Shown in pieces: positions 10,853-22,663 of a stretch of 64,000 bases of DNA. The DNA lies in contig CP075492.1 of NCBI GenBank assembly GCA_021613535.1, forward strand, positions 17,918,001 to 17,982,000. The letters are read 5' to 3'. The stretch's first letter is position 1; each line of letters begins with the position of its first letter. The notes under the pieces are model-generated. The model saw nothing but the letters and a program-made list of their open reading frames with translations. It was not told the origin of the DNA and did no database searches. The position numbers and the translations under genes were made by a program. The stretch comes from Adineta vaga (lineage: Eukaryota > Rotifera).

Positions 10853-13200
10853 TCTAACAATTTTGTAAGATTAAAACTTTTTTTTCTTCTAAACTCTTTC
10901 TCGATCAAATATTTATTGAGAAAAAAGAATTAACATGTGAATGTCGAAACGTGTCTTTACTTAAAATAAAATATTTTTCTCTTATCAATAAATACATGAT
11001 GATAAACTTTAATCTACTATGTTCATCACGTTCTTTATCTTCCATGAATGAGTTTTATTTTTATGAAATCATACGGATAAAGAAAATATTTTATTTTAAA
11101 ATAAATAGAATTGACAAAGTAAAAAGCTATGAAAGTCTAAATAAAAGTTTTTACAAAATGTCGAGAATAATTACAATCAAATATACGTCATGACTATTGA
11201 TTATTGTATAATGTGATGAATTTTCATTACTTATTTTGAATAAATCCTGTTTGTAGTCATCAAATGCTTTCTTTACTTCGAAATCATATCATCATTTCTA
11301 AATAGATTAACTTTTGAAAAGGGTGTGAGTACTACATCTATCTAACACTCACACCAAACTATTCGTCAAACATGTCGTAACTTTAGATCATTCGTAAACA
11401 AATTGTCTTTTTTAGTTGATTTAACTTTCTTCTCTCGTCTCATTCTTTACGTGAGAATCCACTCAAAGTATTTACTCAAAAACTCAGGACAAAAATGCAA
11501 ATAGTCCATCATGTTTACCTTTTACTATTAACATATTGAAAAACTCTAATGTGTTGTCCATCATGAAAATCTTTTTATTTTATAGTATTCTACGTAACTA
11601 TTTCGAATGATATCTCAAAATAATGTGAGCAGCTAGATAAAGCACAAAACACGATGACATGGAATGTGCAATAGATTTGAAAAATTCTATGATAATCGTA
11701 ATATTCATTCGTAATTTTCTTTTTATATGGACGATATTTTCACATCCTTTTGCTTGGAGTGATATAGCAGCGCTGTGTTTTATTAACTCTAACAAAAGAT
11801 GGTGTAAACTTGTCATACTTCTAAGTGAACATTGAATTAAAGTTAAAATAAAATTTCAGAATACTCCGACCCAGTTTTGGTTTTTGAAAATATTCTAAAA
11901 TATTTGTCGATATCTATAGGATTTATTTCAATAAACGATTGGATTTATTGAATCATCTGTATTATTTTATGATTGATTTTGAAGTACCGTCATCATATCT
12001 ACACATTAGATCACTAAAACATCAATGGAAAGTAAGTTATTCTTATCCACTGATCAATTATCATTTGTTATCTTATATATCATTACAACGAACAAATACA
12101 TATGACATAAAAAACATTTGATTATATTCTATGTCATCAATAGATCATTAATTTAATTCAGTATCGATTATAACCGAGTGAGATGTCTGTGAAATTGCTT
12201 CTTCTCCAACTGATGAGACTCTTAAGCAAGATCGAAACGCATCATAGCAGCTTGTCTCACACAGACCCGTTTGCGTGTAAAATAGCAATATTTTACTTTT
12301 GATTTTTCGTCATTTGCTCTTTTCTGATGAATCAAGACGTTTGTTGTTGTGAATGATTTATACGAGGCTCTTCTGTATTTTTTCTGTTTTCCAAGAAAGT
12401 CACTGAAAATCCCTATAATATCTCTAACTATACGAGTCTTTGTTTTTTAATCAGAATTTTTATATGAATTGTGTATTTTTTTTCTAAAGATTTCTTTGAT
12501 GCGTTGTACTGCGTATAAGTCGTCATCAACAGAAATTTTCGTTATTCGTTCCAATTGAAAATGAAGCATGCGCATAATTGTAACCAAAAAGGTATATTTT
12601 CTCATTCAATAGAAAGGAAAGAAAATTTGCTACCACTGACACAAGCAGTGGGTAAATACCCAGTCTGCATTATTATGTTTGTTCGCGTCAGAGGAAAAAA
12701 TCCATAGTACTCAAAACTGAATGTATTATGTTTTCTTTTTAGGTGTTTTAAAATTTTCCCAGTACCCACTATATATAAAGTGATGCTAATGTGTCTATCC
12801 ACACCCATAGGTTTTCAAGTAGGAGAGAATGCAAATTTTCTTTCCGAAACATTTATTTGTTTTTAAATGATTTTCAAAACCCTTTCCTTATTTTCTGTAG
12901 ATAAGATTTTCAAACTTTTTCTTCGTTCCTTGTCTGTTACGAACACCTATTTTTTTTCATTTATCAAACAATTGTTTCGATAATTTGTTCTCTCGATGAT
13001 CATTGCGTTCAAACAATCAGATATAAATGATTTTTTTCTTGACATTCTTAGCCTTTCGCTATCGTATAAAAATTCTTATCCGACACTACAATTTGTTCGT
13101 AATTTATGATATATCCAACACAGTTCCTTAGAAAAATAAAATATTTATTTTCATTATTTATAAAAAAAAGGGTGTTTTTCTTTTTAGAAAGAAACTAATC
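10853..13200. other. Intergenic, no gene recognised
   Basis: A+T-rich, with only short ORFs lacking recognisable domains. It holds one TGTGGG-type hairpin (11322-11355) and the presumed promoters of the divergent genes starting at 10852 (minus) and 13201 (plus). Confidence 0.5.
11322..11355. repeat. TGTGGG-type hairpin
   Basis: GGTGTGAGT at 11322-11330 pairs with ACTCACACC at 11347-11355. The loop (ACTACATCTATCTAAC) is reminiscent of the loops at 34050 and 41480. Confidence 0.65.
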
Positions 13201-14765
13201 ATGACTTTATTTAAACTTCCAAAAACAAATGCAGATATATTCAAACAATTTTCGAACATATCTTTCGAATGTCAAACAACAACAACAGCTGAAGATACAG
13301 AAGAAATTGATGTGAATGAGATTAAACCTTTAATAAAACAGCAGCAATTAGCAAAAATTCTTCAGTATAAACCGTGTGGAGTTGTAATGGGAAAAACAGG
13401 GGCTGGTAAAACTACGTTGATCAACAATATTTGTGGCACAGAACATGAATGTGGTGCAGGAATTGGAAGCATTACCAGAAATCTTTATCTTAATTCTGTC
13501 AATTGTGGTAACAATCCATTTTCATTGATCGATACACCAGGAACTAATGCTAAAACAGAAACTTATAAACATGCATATCTGCTGAAAGAGGCTTTAACTT
13601 CACAGCCAATCAGTACAATATTTATTGTCATCAGATACGAAAATCGTTTTGATACAATTTTAGAAGATTACGAAACAGCAGAGCAACCAGTATACAACTA
13701 TGGCGCAAAAATTGTCGTGATGATATCTCATTGAGATCTTTCCAAAGAACCAGAGAAGGAATTTGCACAAATCTGCCAAGTATTTCAAGATTATTGCTCA
13801 AATATAATTTGTTATTCGGAGAAAAGTTCTAAACGTCAAGTTGCAAACTTAATGTATAGTTGCATATCGAATATGGCAGCAGAATCATTGACAATCAACG
13901 ACCAGGAGTTTTTTCTCAATTTCAATGTAGCAGAAATAAAACGAAATATCAAAAGGTCATTAGATCAATATAGCAAAAAGGCAGCTGAGATTTTTCAAGA
14001 ATTCTCAAGCGCTGTTATTCGTGCCAATGCCGAATCGATTGAAGAAAAAGACGAAATTCTTCATATGCTCATTGTGGAATTTCGAAATGAAATGGATAGA
14101 TTATTGATAGAATTTCGAGATAAACATGCTGCTGAAATGGACGAATTAGATTATTATGTGTTGTACATAAAAATGCAAAAAGAAAATGTTCAAAATTGTG
14201 ATTCATTTGTAAAGAAAGTAATTCCGTTCATGTCTTATAACCTTTTTGATACTGGTGATCCGCGAAACCTGATTAAAAAATGTCCAAACCCAGAGTGTGG
14301 ATTAATTTGGTTCAAAACAGAAGGTTGCGATGGTACTACAACCTGTGGTAACAGTAGTTTTAGTAGCTATTTTGATCATAGTTCGAAACCTTTTTGGAGA
14401 TATGCATTAGAATGGGTTAATGGGAAACTTCAATGGAAAAAGAATGTTATAGACGAAAAACAGTTGCCAATATCAGCTTCGAAGCCTTTTGGACGCAACA
14501 CACTTCAAAAGATGTTTAATCGCACTAGGCTAGCGGAAAGGATTCCTAATGTGAAGAAGGAGGATAAAAAAGCTGCTGATGCAAAAAAGTGGGTTGCGGT
14601 CAACGATTTGTGTGGTCACAACTTCCAAAACTCGAAGATGATTTAATACTGGAACTGTTCAAAGTAAAAACCATTGACGAAGCAACACAGTTAATTAAAA
14701 GTGGTAATTTTAGAGAAGCTCGAAGAAATTATGAAACAAAGATTGACTCAACTTTTCATTCTTAA
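13201..14765 (+). pseudogene. P-loop GTPase with Cys-containing C-terminal region, broken by a TGA and a frameshift
   Basis: The N-terminal ORF shows G1 (GKTGAGKTT, residues 64-72), G3 (DTPG) and the beginning of a G4-like SH-x-D element, typical of AIG1/septin-like P-loop GTPases. A TGA at 13732-13734 falls exactly between SH and D. The same frame then stays open to about 14640 (DLSKEPEKEF..., a helical region, then CPNPECGLIW...GCDGTTTCG, a likely zinc-binding cluster). Near 14625 the frame must slip by one base to continue as LEDDLILELFKVKTIDEATQ and end at TAA 14763-14765. The two lesions indicate a pseudogene. TGA may replace a TGG Trp codon, since SHWD is a plausible G4 variant (inference). 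Start ATG chosen at 13201, just after an A-rich leader. Function in the living state is unknown. Confidence 0.75.
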
Positions 14766-14964
14766 TAATTAATTAGATTTCACATGAACATAATAAACAC
14801 GAATGTGAAATATTCTACTCATATTTTATTTTCTCGCTTTAATAATATTTCAATCTAGAAATTGCGTTTAACTCGAAAAAGCTTTCTATCCTTAACGACA
14901 ATATTCTTATGAACTATAGATGTAAAAAAGTTTCTGCATGAAAAATAACAAGTAACGTTGAGGG

Positions 14965-15016
14965 TGGGTGTGGGTGTGGGTATGTCTGAATGTGAATGCA
15001 AGAGACCCACACCCAC
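14965..15016. repeat. TGTGGG-type hairpin, loop family A
   Basis: TGGGTGTGGGTGTGGGT at 14965-14981 contains nearly three TGTGGG units and faces ACCCACACCCACA at 15004-15016. The loop TATGTCTGAATGTGAAT is the same as in the copy at 6585-6629. Confidence 0.85.
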
Positions 15017-15109
15017 ATTACAAGAAAGTCTACAACAATCAAGTAACGATATTGGAAGAAACATATGCATGAATGAATATTTTCTTTAGATAACATTCGC
15101 ATTCATTCA

Positions 15110-16745
15110 CAGTCACGCCACATCCCTGATGAAATTCTAGTTCAACCGTTATTGTCTACTGATACGACGGTCCATTTGACAGTGACGTACGATCAATCTG
15201 ATGCAGCATTGTTTCAATGGAGATTGGCTAAGATGGTTACGTATTGTACACATGTCTCATATGAAAAGTGTGTGTCGAGCATTGAAGGTTAAGTTTCTCG
15301 CGTCTTTTAAATCGGCAATGAAACATTAGCGCTTAAATTTCAACAACTCTTTTCTGGTCACTAATTGTTTGTGAATTAATCATGCAAATATGGTAATATA
15401 TATGCTTTCAGATATCCCTGTTTGGATATTTAACATCAAATCGAATGTATTCGTGGAATGAGAAACGACTTCATTGTTTCAATTACGTTTCACACCCGAA
15501 TGTTTGGACATGTATTTTATTATTACTAGTACTGAATCTGGAGTACACATGATGTTTTTGCCACTTAAAGCAGCTCCCAGATGCTATGAAATTTCACGAT
15601 TAGATCGATCAAGAGTTCATTTACGAAAACTTGACTTTGGTACAATTAACATGGCGTGTCTAGCCGATAGTTCTGCTATTTGTTTAAGATTCGCTGATGG
15701 AGCATCATTATTCACGTTAGCAAATATCTTTGTTCGTGTTATGAGATTGGATCTTTACTGTGGTAATATTCAGTGTGTCAAAACGTTCATAGAATTAGAG
15801 CAGCTCGATCATCATCTTTTGGATTTTTGGTCTAACTAAGCTTATAAGGCACTTCTCAGTTTGGGTTATCGTATAAAACCCCACATCAGATGGCAGACTT
15901 TTCCAAAAACGCGTGTCGACTCGCAGTTATCACAATATTATCTAGCTTGAGATAATCGGTTCGTTGATATAAATAAAGAATATGATCAAATTCAACCATT
16001 ACCCAATGATATTGTTCTTCATCAATGGATAAATGTTCCACGTGTCTGTTTGACTACGTACGGTGCTTATCCTCTACCTATTCAGCCAATACGGGGAAAT
16101 CGAGTATCACGCCAGAAAGATCTTTTTGGCCCTTGCGATCACTTTTGTTTAGTAAACCTACGGGATGTTGATTTTAGGGAACCTATACAAGAGTTTATAA
16201 AACTGAATGAATTATGAATAAAATCACTTATAATTGGCAAGACTGATCCTAATATCGGTAATCGAAGATTTTACTTTCTGTTTTCTTTCAACAGTCAACT
16301 AAAAAAACGAAACTTTTGGTTTTATGCACCTTAACTAGTACCACTCAATCCATCGCAGTAAGTCTTTGGCAGATGCCCGATCATTAGCATATCATCTTTA
16401 TTAATAGCTGACAGGTGATCAAATGGAGCTTATCGAAGATAAAATAGATGATCAAGGACGAGTATTTACCGATGGAGCTAGAAAATTTTCACCTGAGGCT
16501 TTAAGACAGGTCAGTAAGAAATAATTTTCCTGATATCAAGCTTAAAAGATCGATTAACTTTCATTAGGCATTATTACCTTATCGTTCAGAGCTTGTCACT
16601 GATGAACATATGCCATGTGTAATACAAATTCGTTTAAATGGCTTGAAAGGAATACTTGTGAAAGCTCCCGATCTGGTGAATACAGGTATTTTGATTCAGT
16701 ATCGTCCAAGTCAATATAAATTTGATGCCCATATCATAATGTATT
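15110..16745 (+). pseudogene. RNAi-type RNA-dependent RNA polymerase relic
   Basis: Several separated segments read, in order, like eukaryotic cellular RdRP: LSTDTTVHLTVTYDQSDAAL (about 15160-15220); an ORF at 15474-15839 with LRKLDFGTINMACLADSSA; AYKALLSLGYRI directly after its TAA; VPRVCLTTYGAYPLP...NRVSRQ...DHFCLVNLRDVD (about 16035-16180), matching the TPTRVY...NRVLR...FLRVxFxD block; GRVFTDGARKFSPEALRQ (about 16455-16510), matching FSDGIGRIS; and PCVIQIRLNGLKGILV (about 16612-16660), matching the QIRxGGxKG block. Stops and frame changes occur throughout. The conserved DxDGD catalytic segment was not found, and the reading ends near 16740 against the minus-strand gene that follows. In bdelloids this family is large and acts in small-RNA silencing. 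Confidence 0.75.
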
Positions 16746-16791
16746 GGGAATTGGCTTTATTTCTCTTTATAGTCAAATTTCATTTAGTTCT

Positions 16792-17604
16792 TTATTCAAA
16801 AGAAATTGATATTGTCTGTGAGACTGCGCCGCTTGTACTACACGTCAGACCATTAATTCCACCCCAATTTGCACTACCATGACATGGTCTCAATGCATAA
16901 CTTGCTGAACAAACACAAGCTCCATTGACAGCTATCTCATAACCAGATCCACATATTCCAACTCTCCAAAAAACTCCATTTGAAACTGTCACTATTGTTG
17001 TATTATACCTTAAAGCAATTGCAAGTGCAGTAACAGTAGCTGCATCTGTTACAGTAATGCCAACTGGATCAATTGAACCATAAATATGCATTTTTGAATA
17101 AGATGGACAAGTTAAATCTACTCGAAATTTTATCCATTCAGTACATTCAGCGGATGTGGGTTTTACACCACTAGTAAATGCTCCAGACTAAGTTCTTGTA
17201 CATGCTACAATGAGAAAAAAAAACAATGAATTATTTCAGTTGTAGTTCATCGAAATACTGACGTGATGGTGTAACGTTAGTATCTAGAAATAAAAGAAAA
17301 GGAAAAATAGTTGGAATATTATAATTTTTGAAAATTTACCCAGTATAATAACTATAATTGGTATTATAATTGCTGCTAATAAAAGAAGTGCTAATAGAAC
17401 TAATAATTCAATACATATTAATCGTCAAGTTGAACATCCAGATCTTTGATAGAACAAAGAAAAAAAGGGAAAAATAAATCATAAAATGAAAATAAGGAAA
17501 ATAAACTTTGGTTTGATTATTGATGAAATCGAATGGCTTGTGTTTTGTTGATTTTGATGTACAATTCTCGGTAGTTCAGAAGAAGTTTTAACGAATGTCT
17601 TCAT
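16792..17604 (-). pseudogene. Single-pass membrane protein with Cys-rich ectodomain, two in-frame stops
   Basis: The minus-strand reading starts at ATG 17604 (MKTFVKTSSELPR...), crosses an intron, then reads a TM segment (LICIELLVLLALLLLAAIII) and a short stalk with two more introns. The ectodomain follows: CTEWIKFRVDLTCPSY, YGSIDPVGITVTDAATV, VGICGSGYEIAVNGACVCS, ANWGGINGLTCS. A TGA at 17425-17427 lies just before the TM segment and a TAG at 17188-17190 lies at the start of the ectodomain, so the copy looks non-functional. I recognise the ectodomain only as a family frequent in bdelloid protein sets and know of no function. The stop TAA is at 16792-16794. Confidence 0.6.
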
Positions 17605-18047
17605 TTTATACCAATGTATTCTTTAGTGATGTGGAAGTAAAAATGAAAGAATTAATTGCGTACTTTTTTCTTTATTTTCTATGTTTAAAAGTACAACAAT
17701 GTACCTTTACTTTTACATGATGCAACAATGTGTACTTTTAGTTAAACATGAATTAAAGACTTAAGAGAAAACAGAAACGAACACTTACTTTCTTAAAACA
17801 TCAGACATTTTCTGCATTCTTTTTCTTATGGTTATATGTAGAAGACGTGTATGATCGTCTATGTTTTTTAAACATCAATGCAATTGATCAAGACTTCGTT
17901 CCTAACGAACTCAGCTTAAGTGTGTCCAAACGGTGTAGGTATCATATGTATACCCCATCGTCATCTTCACCCTCAAAAATAATCAATCTATAATTTAATA
18001 TTTTTTTGTCATTTTATTAATTGAAAATGTACAAAGTTCTAATCTTT
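17605..18047. other. Intergenic stretch, weak TGTGGG-like hairpin
   Basis: A+T-rich. A weak inverted pair lies at about 17932-17975 (GGTGTAGGTAT... against ...TACCCC and TCACCCTC). No coding sequence is recognised. Confidence 0.4.
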
Positions 18048-19034
18048 CTAATTATTCGTTTCAATATATGTTCGTAGACGAGTAGTAACTTGTCGTAATT
18101 GTTGTTCAATATAGTTATTGAATTTGAATAATTTTTTTAATTCTTCCCGATAAACACTTCCAGAAAGAATATAAAGAAACGTTGCGAATACATAAGTACC
18201 TTGTTGCCAGACGATAGCAATACTTCGAATATTATTAATAAATATTGTATTCATTGAAGGTACAAATGTTGTTAAAATATAAGTGACTGCTGCTGGTATA
18301 GAAAAGAAAACATATGCAGCTACTTGGATAATTAACATTCGAACTAATTGACTTTCTGTTCGACGACTAACAAAACCTCCTTGATTCACAAATGCTACAC
18401 GACGTAATTGATTTTGAGTATGATGAATTGTTAATAGACCAAGTATAATCATAATCAATGGTGATAAGATATAATAGAGAATAACTCGAGTAGATAAATA
18501 AACAATGATTATTGGTGATGATAATTGTATACATCGATTAACAATATAATCCCATTGAAAGATAATTAAAACTGGACATAAATAAATAATAGTCAGAGTA
18601 GTAACGATTATGATTAGTTTTTGTGCTTTTCGAATATTACTTAAATTTCGTAGGGATACTCTAGATGAACTAGCAAAAACTCGATCGAGTGATGCAGAAA
18701 CTAACATCAAAGCAACAAATAATGATGATGCATAAACGAGGAATGGTTGAAATGAACATCCAAATGGTGTATTAGATAAGATTATATTGAATTGATAAGT
18801 GAGAAATAGACTAAGAGGTGAAATACCCATATAAATTAAACTAGCAATAGCTAGAGCAAGAAAATAATGAGTACATGGAGATGATCGAAGTGTTCGACGA
18901 GTAAGAATAATAATATTGATCATATTAGTAATTACTGTTGTGATTATTGCAAATGGTAAAATATAAGTAGAAATACGTTTAATTTCATTGTTAAGATTAT
19001 ATGATGCAAACGATGATGGTGTTGTAGTATTCAT
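18048..19034 (-). CDS. Rhodopsin-like 7TM receptor, intact single exon, 328 residues
   Basis: Seven hydrophobic segments are visible. TM1 is followed by TRRTLRSSPCTHYFLALA, the RP-LR-S/N-PC-Y-FL signature of the small rotifer 7TM families at the TM1-TM2 loop. The TM3 end has SLDRVFASS in the DRY position. The TM5-TM6 loop carries RRTESQLVRMLIIQV, and TM7 is followed by YREELKKLFK. The length is normal for the family and there are no introns or lesions. The start at 19034 gives an N-glycosylated N-terminus (MNTTTPSS). It probably acts at the plasma membrane as a peptide-type receptor; the ligand cannot be read from sequence. A related receptor type lies at 53981-55082. Confidence 0.85.
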   Translation of the reverse strand: MNTTTPSSFASYNLNNEIKRISTYILPFAIITTVITNMINIIILTRRTLRSSPCTHYFLALAIASLIYMGISPLSLFLTYQFNIILSNTPFGCSFQPFLVYASSLFVALMLVSASLDRVFASSSRVSLRNLSNIRKAQKLIIIVTTLTIIYLCPVLIIFQWDYIVNRCIQLSSPIIIVYLSTRVILYYILSPLIMIILGLLTIHHTQNQLRRVAFVNQGGFVSRRTESQLVRMLIIQVAAYVFFSIPAAVTYILTTFVPSMNTIFINNIRSIAIVWQQGTYVFATFLYILSGSVYREELKKLFKFNNYIEQQLRQVTTRLRTYIETNN

Positions 19035-20240
19035 TTTATCTCATATTAAAGAATAATTAATGTCCTTTTTTTATAATATAGTTGAATACGCTTCTGGTTG
19101 ACATGTATTGACGTCAAAGAATTCATTTTGACTTACTCGTAGGTTTATATCCTTGATTTTAATTCATATTACGTAGAATATTAATAGTAAGAAAATTATG
19201 AAGATCATCTTTATACGTTATTTTATTCTATCAGTATTAAATATGACTATATCGACGTAAATTAATCTAAAGTTCTTGTTTATTAACCCTTTAGATATGG
19301 ATGACCCCATGTATAGGGTCACTCGCAGCCAAAGAGTTGAAATTGTATTTTAGATGGTCTTGTCGGAAAATTTTTGAAAAAAAAAGAACTATTTGGCTTT
19401 ACTTTTTGACTAGTGTTTTAAAAATCATATTATTCTCAATATCTGAAGAATCTTTAAAATAATTAAAACAAATTGTATCACAATGTTACGTTTATATTTC
19501 CCTTTTTTTTTTGTAACCATTTGAAAGTTCTACATGTTGATGATATATCATCTTAAGTATCATGCTCATTTTTATAGCTGTCGAAATTACAAGTAAAATT
19601 ACTCAGATACAGTTGTGCGCAAGAAAATTCATTCGAGTTCTCTTTTACATAATTACGTTAATCAGTTCCTGGAGAAAATCTCATTTTATATAACTATGTC
19701 AATATTTATCTGATGTACATCTGATCACGGCTGTTTCTAATATTATATCATATTAAAGTTAAGTGTTGTAATTTATTAGCAGATGTCCTTGAATGATGCT
19801 ATAACTTATAAGGACAAAAAAGAAGAAAAGATTTCTTTTTCACTCGCTTTAAATTCTAGTCTAAAATTAGTTATGACGACATCTGGATGTTTAACTTTGA
19901 ATTAGTAATTAAATCATGAAGATTAAAACTATGATTTTCTGTTATTTTTCTAAAATCGATTAAATCTAAAAGATATTTTTGTAGCTGAAAATACCTTACC
20001 GATGCGGATCGGACTATATAAGCTTGTGTAAAAAATACAACAGAAACAGTGTACATATTCATATACAAAAATAGAAATAAAACGCAAGGTTTTTTCCCTC
20101 AGTTAATTTGTTTTTGTTATTCCTGTATTCAAAATGTTTCAGACAGAAAAAAAAAACCTTGAAAATAAAAATATGAAGAAATGTTTTAACATCAGAAACG
20201 ACATCATAAGCATTGTTTTTTTGTCTTCATTTTAGATATA
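19035..20240. other. Intergenic; possible single piggyBac-like end
   Basis: No gene is recognised. At 19283 TTAA is followed by CCCTTTAGATATGG and a GACCCC...GGGGTC-like palindrome, resembling the first bases of the TTAA element at 48926. No matching second end was seen nearby. Confidence 0.4.
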
Positions 20241-22217
20241 ATGACTACTATTGATCAAAGAAATTCCTCTCGAAGAAAATTAGCATTAATTATTGGAAAT
20301 GAAGATTATAAAAAATCGAAAAAGAAATTAAAAAATTGTCTTAATAATGCTGAAAATCTACGAAAATTATTACTAAATATTCATTTTAATGTAACAATGT
20401 CTACAAATATTTCAACAGATGATGAAATGAAAATAATAATTAAAAAATTTGTTGAACAAATTCAAGATAATGATTTAATTTTATTCTATTATTCTGGTTA
20501 TATTTATCATTTTGAAAAGGAAACTTATTTAATACCAGTTGATAATAATAATATTAAAAAAAATGAAGATATTCAATGGTTTGCTACGCCTCTTAATTGT
20601 TTATTTCAACGTTTAATTGAAAATAAAAAACAATTTTATGCATCGATTATTATTTTAGATATTCCAAAAACATATTTAATTGAAAATAAATCAAATCATA
20701 TATTTAATCAAGATAATTTAATAGAAAATATTTTAATTCAATATTCTTCGGATGAAAATTCTTTAATTAATGATAATTTATTTAATAAATATTTATTAAA
20801 AAATATCGATCAACAAAATATAGATATTAGATATATTCTTCAATCAATATCAAATTATGTTTATTTAGAAAGAAATCAAAAACAAAAACCATTTTGTATT
20901 GATAAATTAAAACAATATCAACCGATTTATCTTAATGAATCTATTAATCATTGTATGTTACACTATAGATACTTTTACTAATTAGAGAAATAACAATCAT
21001 TATGTGTTGAATAATCGTATTCATATATCATAGCGTGTGTCATAAGAACGAAAGAAGAATAAATCATGTGTTTTTTAATTTTCTCTTTCGTTGGAAACTA
21101 TTGGGGTCGTGTCGCGCCATGATGGGCGTTTCGCTATTCTAAATGAGATCATTATTTTTCTTTCGTTCTATTACATCACGCGATATACGATAACTATATT
21201 TATTCAATGCATATAGTGACTTATGTCATTTGTTTCGATTCGTTTCTTTAAAATAATGACATTGCAAATATCTTTATATATTTAAATCTTTTAGTAAAAT
21301 CAAATATTCGTAAGAATTCCAAATGGAAATCCAATGGCTTAACAATTGCTGGTAAATATCATTGTGGTTATTCATTAGATCAAATTCATTTTCCTAAAGG
21401 AATTTGTTTAAATGAAGATGAAAATATTTTAATAACTGATACGTTAAATCATCGTATTATGGAATATTGTCAAGGAAATAGAATTGGTAAAAGATTAATT
21501 GGTAGAAATATTCATGGATATGATATTGATTTATTAAATGAACCTTCAGATATTATTTATGATATTAATTCAAAATCATTTTTTATTTCTGATAGAAAAA
21601 ATCGAAGAATTTTAAAATTTTCTTATGAAAAATCTAAATATAAAATAATGAAAAAGAATATCCAATGTTATGGAATTGCTATTGATAATCAAGGTTATTT
21701 ATTTATTTCGGATACTGATAAACATGAAATTAGACGATATGATAAAGATGATCAATTTGGAATTATTGTTGCTGGTGGACACGGAAAAGGAGAAAGATTA
21801 AATCAACTTAATTATCCAACATTTATTTATATTGATCATGAACAATCTCTTTACATTTCAGATTCAAATAATAATCGTGTTGTTAAATGGATTCGAAATG
21901 CTGAACAAGGTATTATTGTTGCTGGAGGATATGGAAAAGGATATAATTTTAATCAATTAAATTATCCGGCAGGAATTTTTGTTGATCAATTTCATACTTT
22001 ATATGTTTCTGATCATTGGAATCATCGTATTATGCGTTTTTATAAAGATTCATTAAATGGTGAGATTATTGTTGGTGATCAATTTCAACCTGGATATCAG
22101 AATAATCGATTATTTGGTCCTCAAGGTTTAACATTTGATCAACAAGGAAATCTTTATGTTGTTGATTCTTTTAATAATAGGATTCAACGATTTAATATTG
22201 AAAATCATATATATTAA
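20241..22217 (+). CDS. Caspase-like (C14) pseudo-protease domain fused to an NHL propeller
   Basis: Exon 1 (20241-20952) begins MTTIDQRNSSRRKLALIIGN, followed by LKNCLNNAENLRKLLLN and NDLILFYYSGY, which follow the beta1-alpha1-beta3 order of caspase/metacaspase p20 domains. In the positions normally filled by SGH and by the catalytic Cys (LDxCR-like), this protein has SGYIYHF and ILDIPKTY, so both catalytic residues appear to be lost. The intron 20953-21294 (phase 1, 342 bp) holds a foldback. Exon 2 (21295-22217) encodes about 300 residues of NHL repeats (LITDTLNHRI, LYISDSNNNRVVKW, LYVSDHWNHRIMRF, LYVVDSFNNRIQRF). There is no signal peptide or TM segment, so it is probably cytosolic. It could act as a scaffold or decoy rather than an enzyme (inference). 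The ORF is very A+T-rich, like its downstream neighbour. Confidence 0.8.
21037..21182. repeat. Foldback within an intron
   Basis: AAGAACGAAAGAAGAATAAA (about 21045) is repeated inverted as TTTTTCTTTCGTTCTATTAC (about 21156). Arms are about 30 bp with a few mismatches, inside the 342-bp intron of the caspase-NHL gene. The spacer is unusually GC-rich (GGGGTCGTGTCGCGCCATG). Confidence 0.65.
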
Positions 22218-22663
22218 CTCAATTTCAAATATAAAATCTTTTAAATAATATATGCCACATATTTAATTGAATTAATTATCAAATCACGTCTATTTTAATA
22301 AATAGAATTTTCAATTAAATAATCAAAATCATATATTTTATAATCCTTTCAATTCATGTTGTTCTTTTATAGATAACATACAGAACATGAAAGATATAGT
22401 TTTTCGTCTTGTTGTAAAATCACTTAAAAAAGAAATAATGTTTGAAGTATTTTCATAAAAAAATAGGAGAGTCACGAGAAAGTTTTATCATGTTTGTCCT
22501 CAACAGTTTTCCTTAAAATTATATTCTATAAATAATGAGAATTTCAAATTATCAAACAAAATATTATTCACAAACAATTAATTTTCAATTTGAAAAAGAA
22601 ATAAAAGGACACAAAAAAGAAAAGAGGCTTTATTCTTGTACGATTTCTTTCTAATATTGAAGA
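22218..22663. promoter_or_regulatory. Short intergenic region upstream of the 11-exon membrane-protein gene
   Basis: A+T-rich spacer of 446 bp between two genes on the same strand. It must hold the 3' end of the NHL gene and the promoter of the next gene. No specific motif stands out. Confidence 0.35.
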
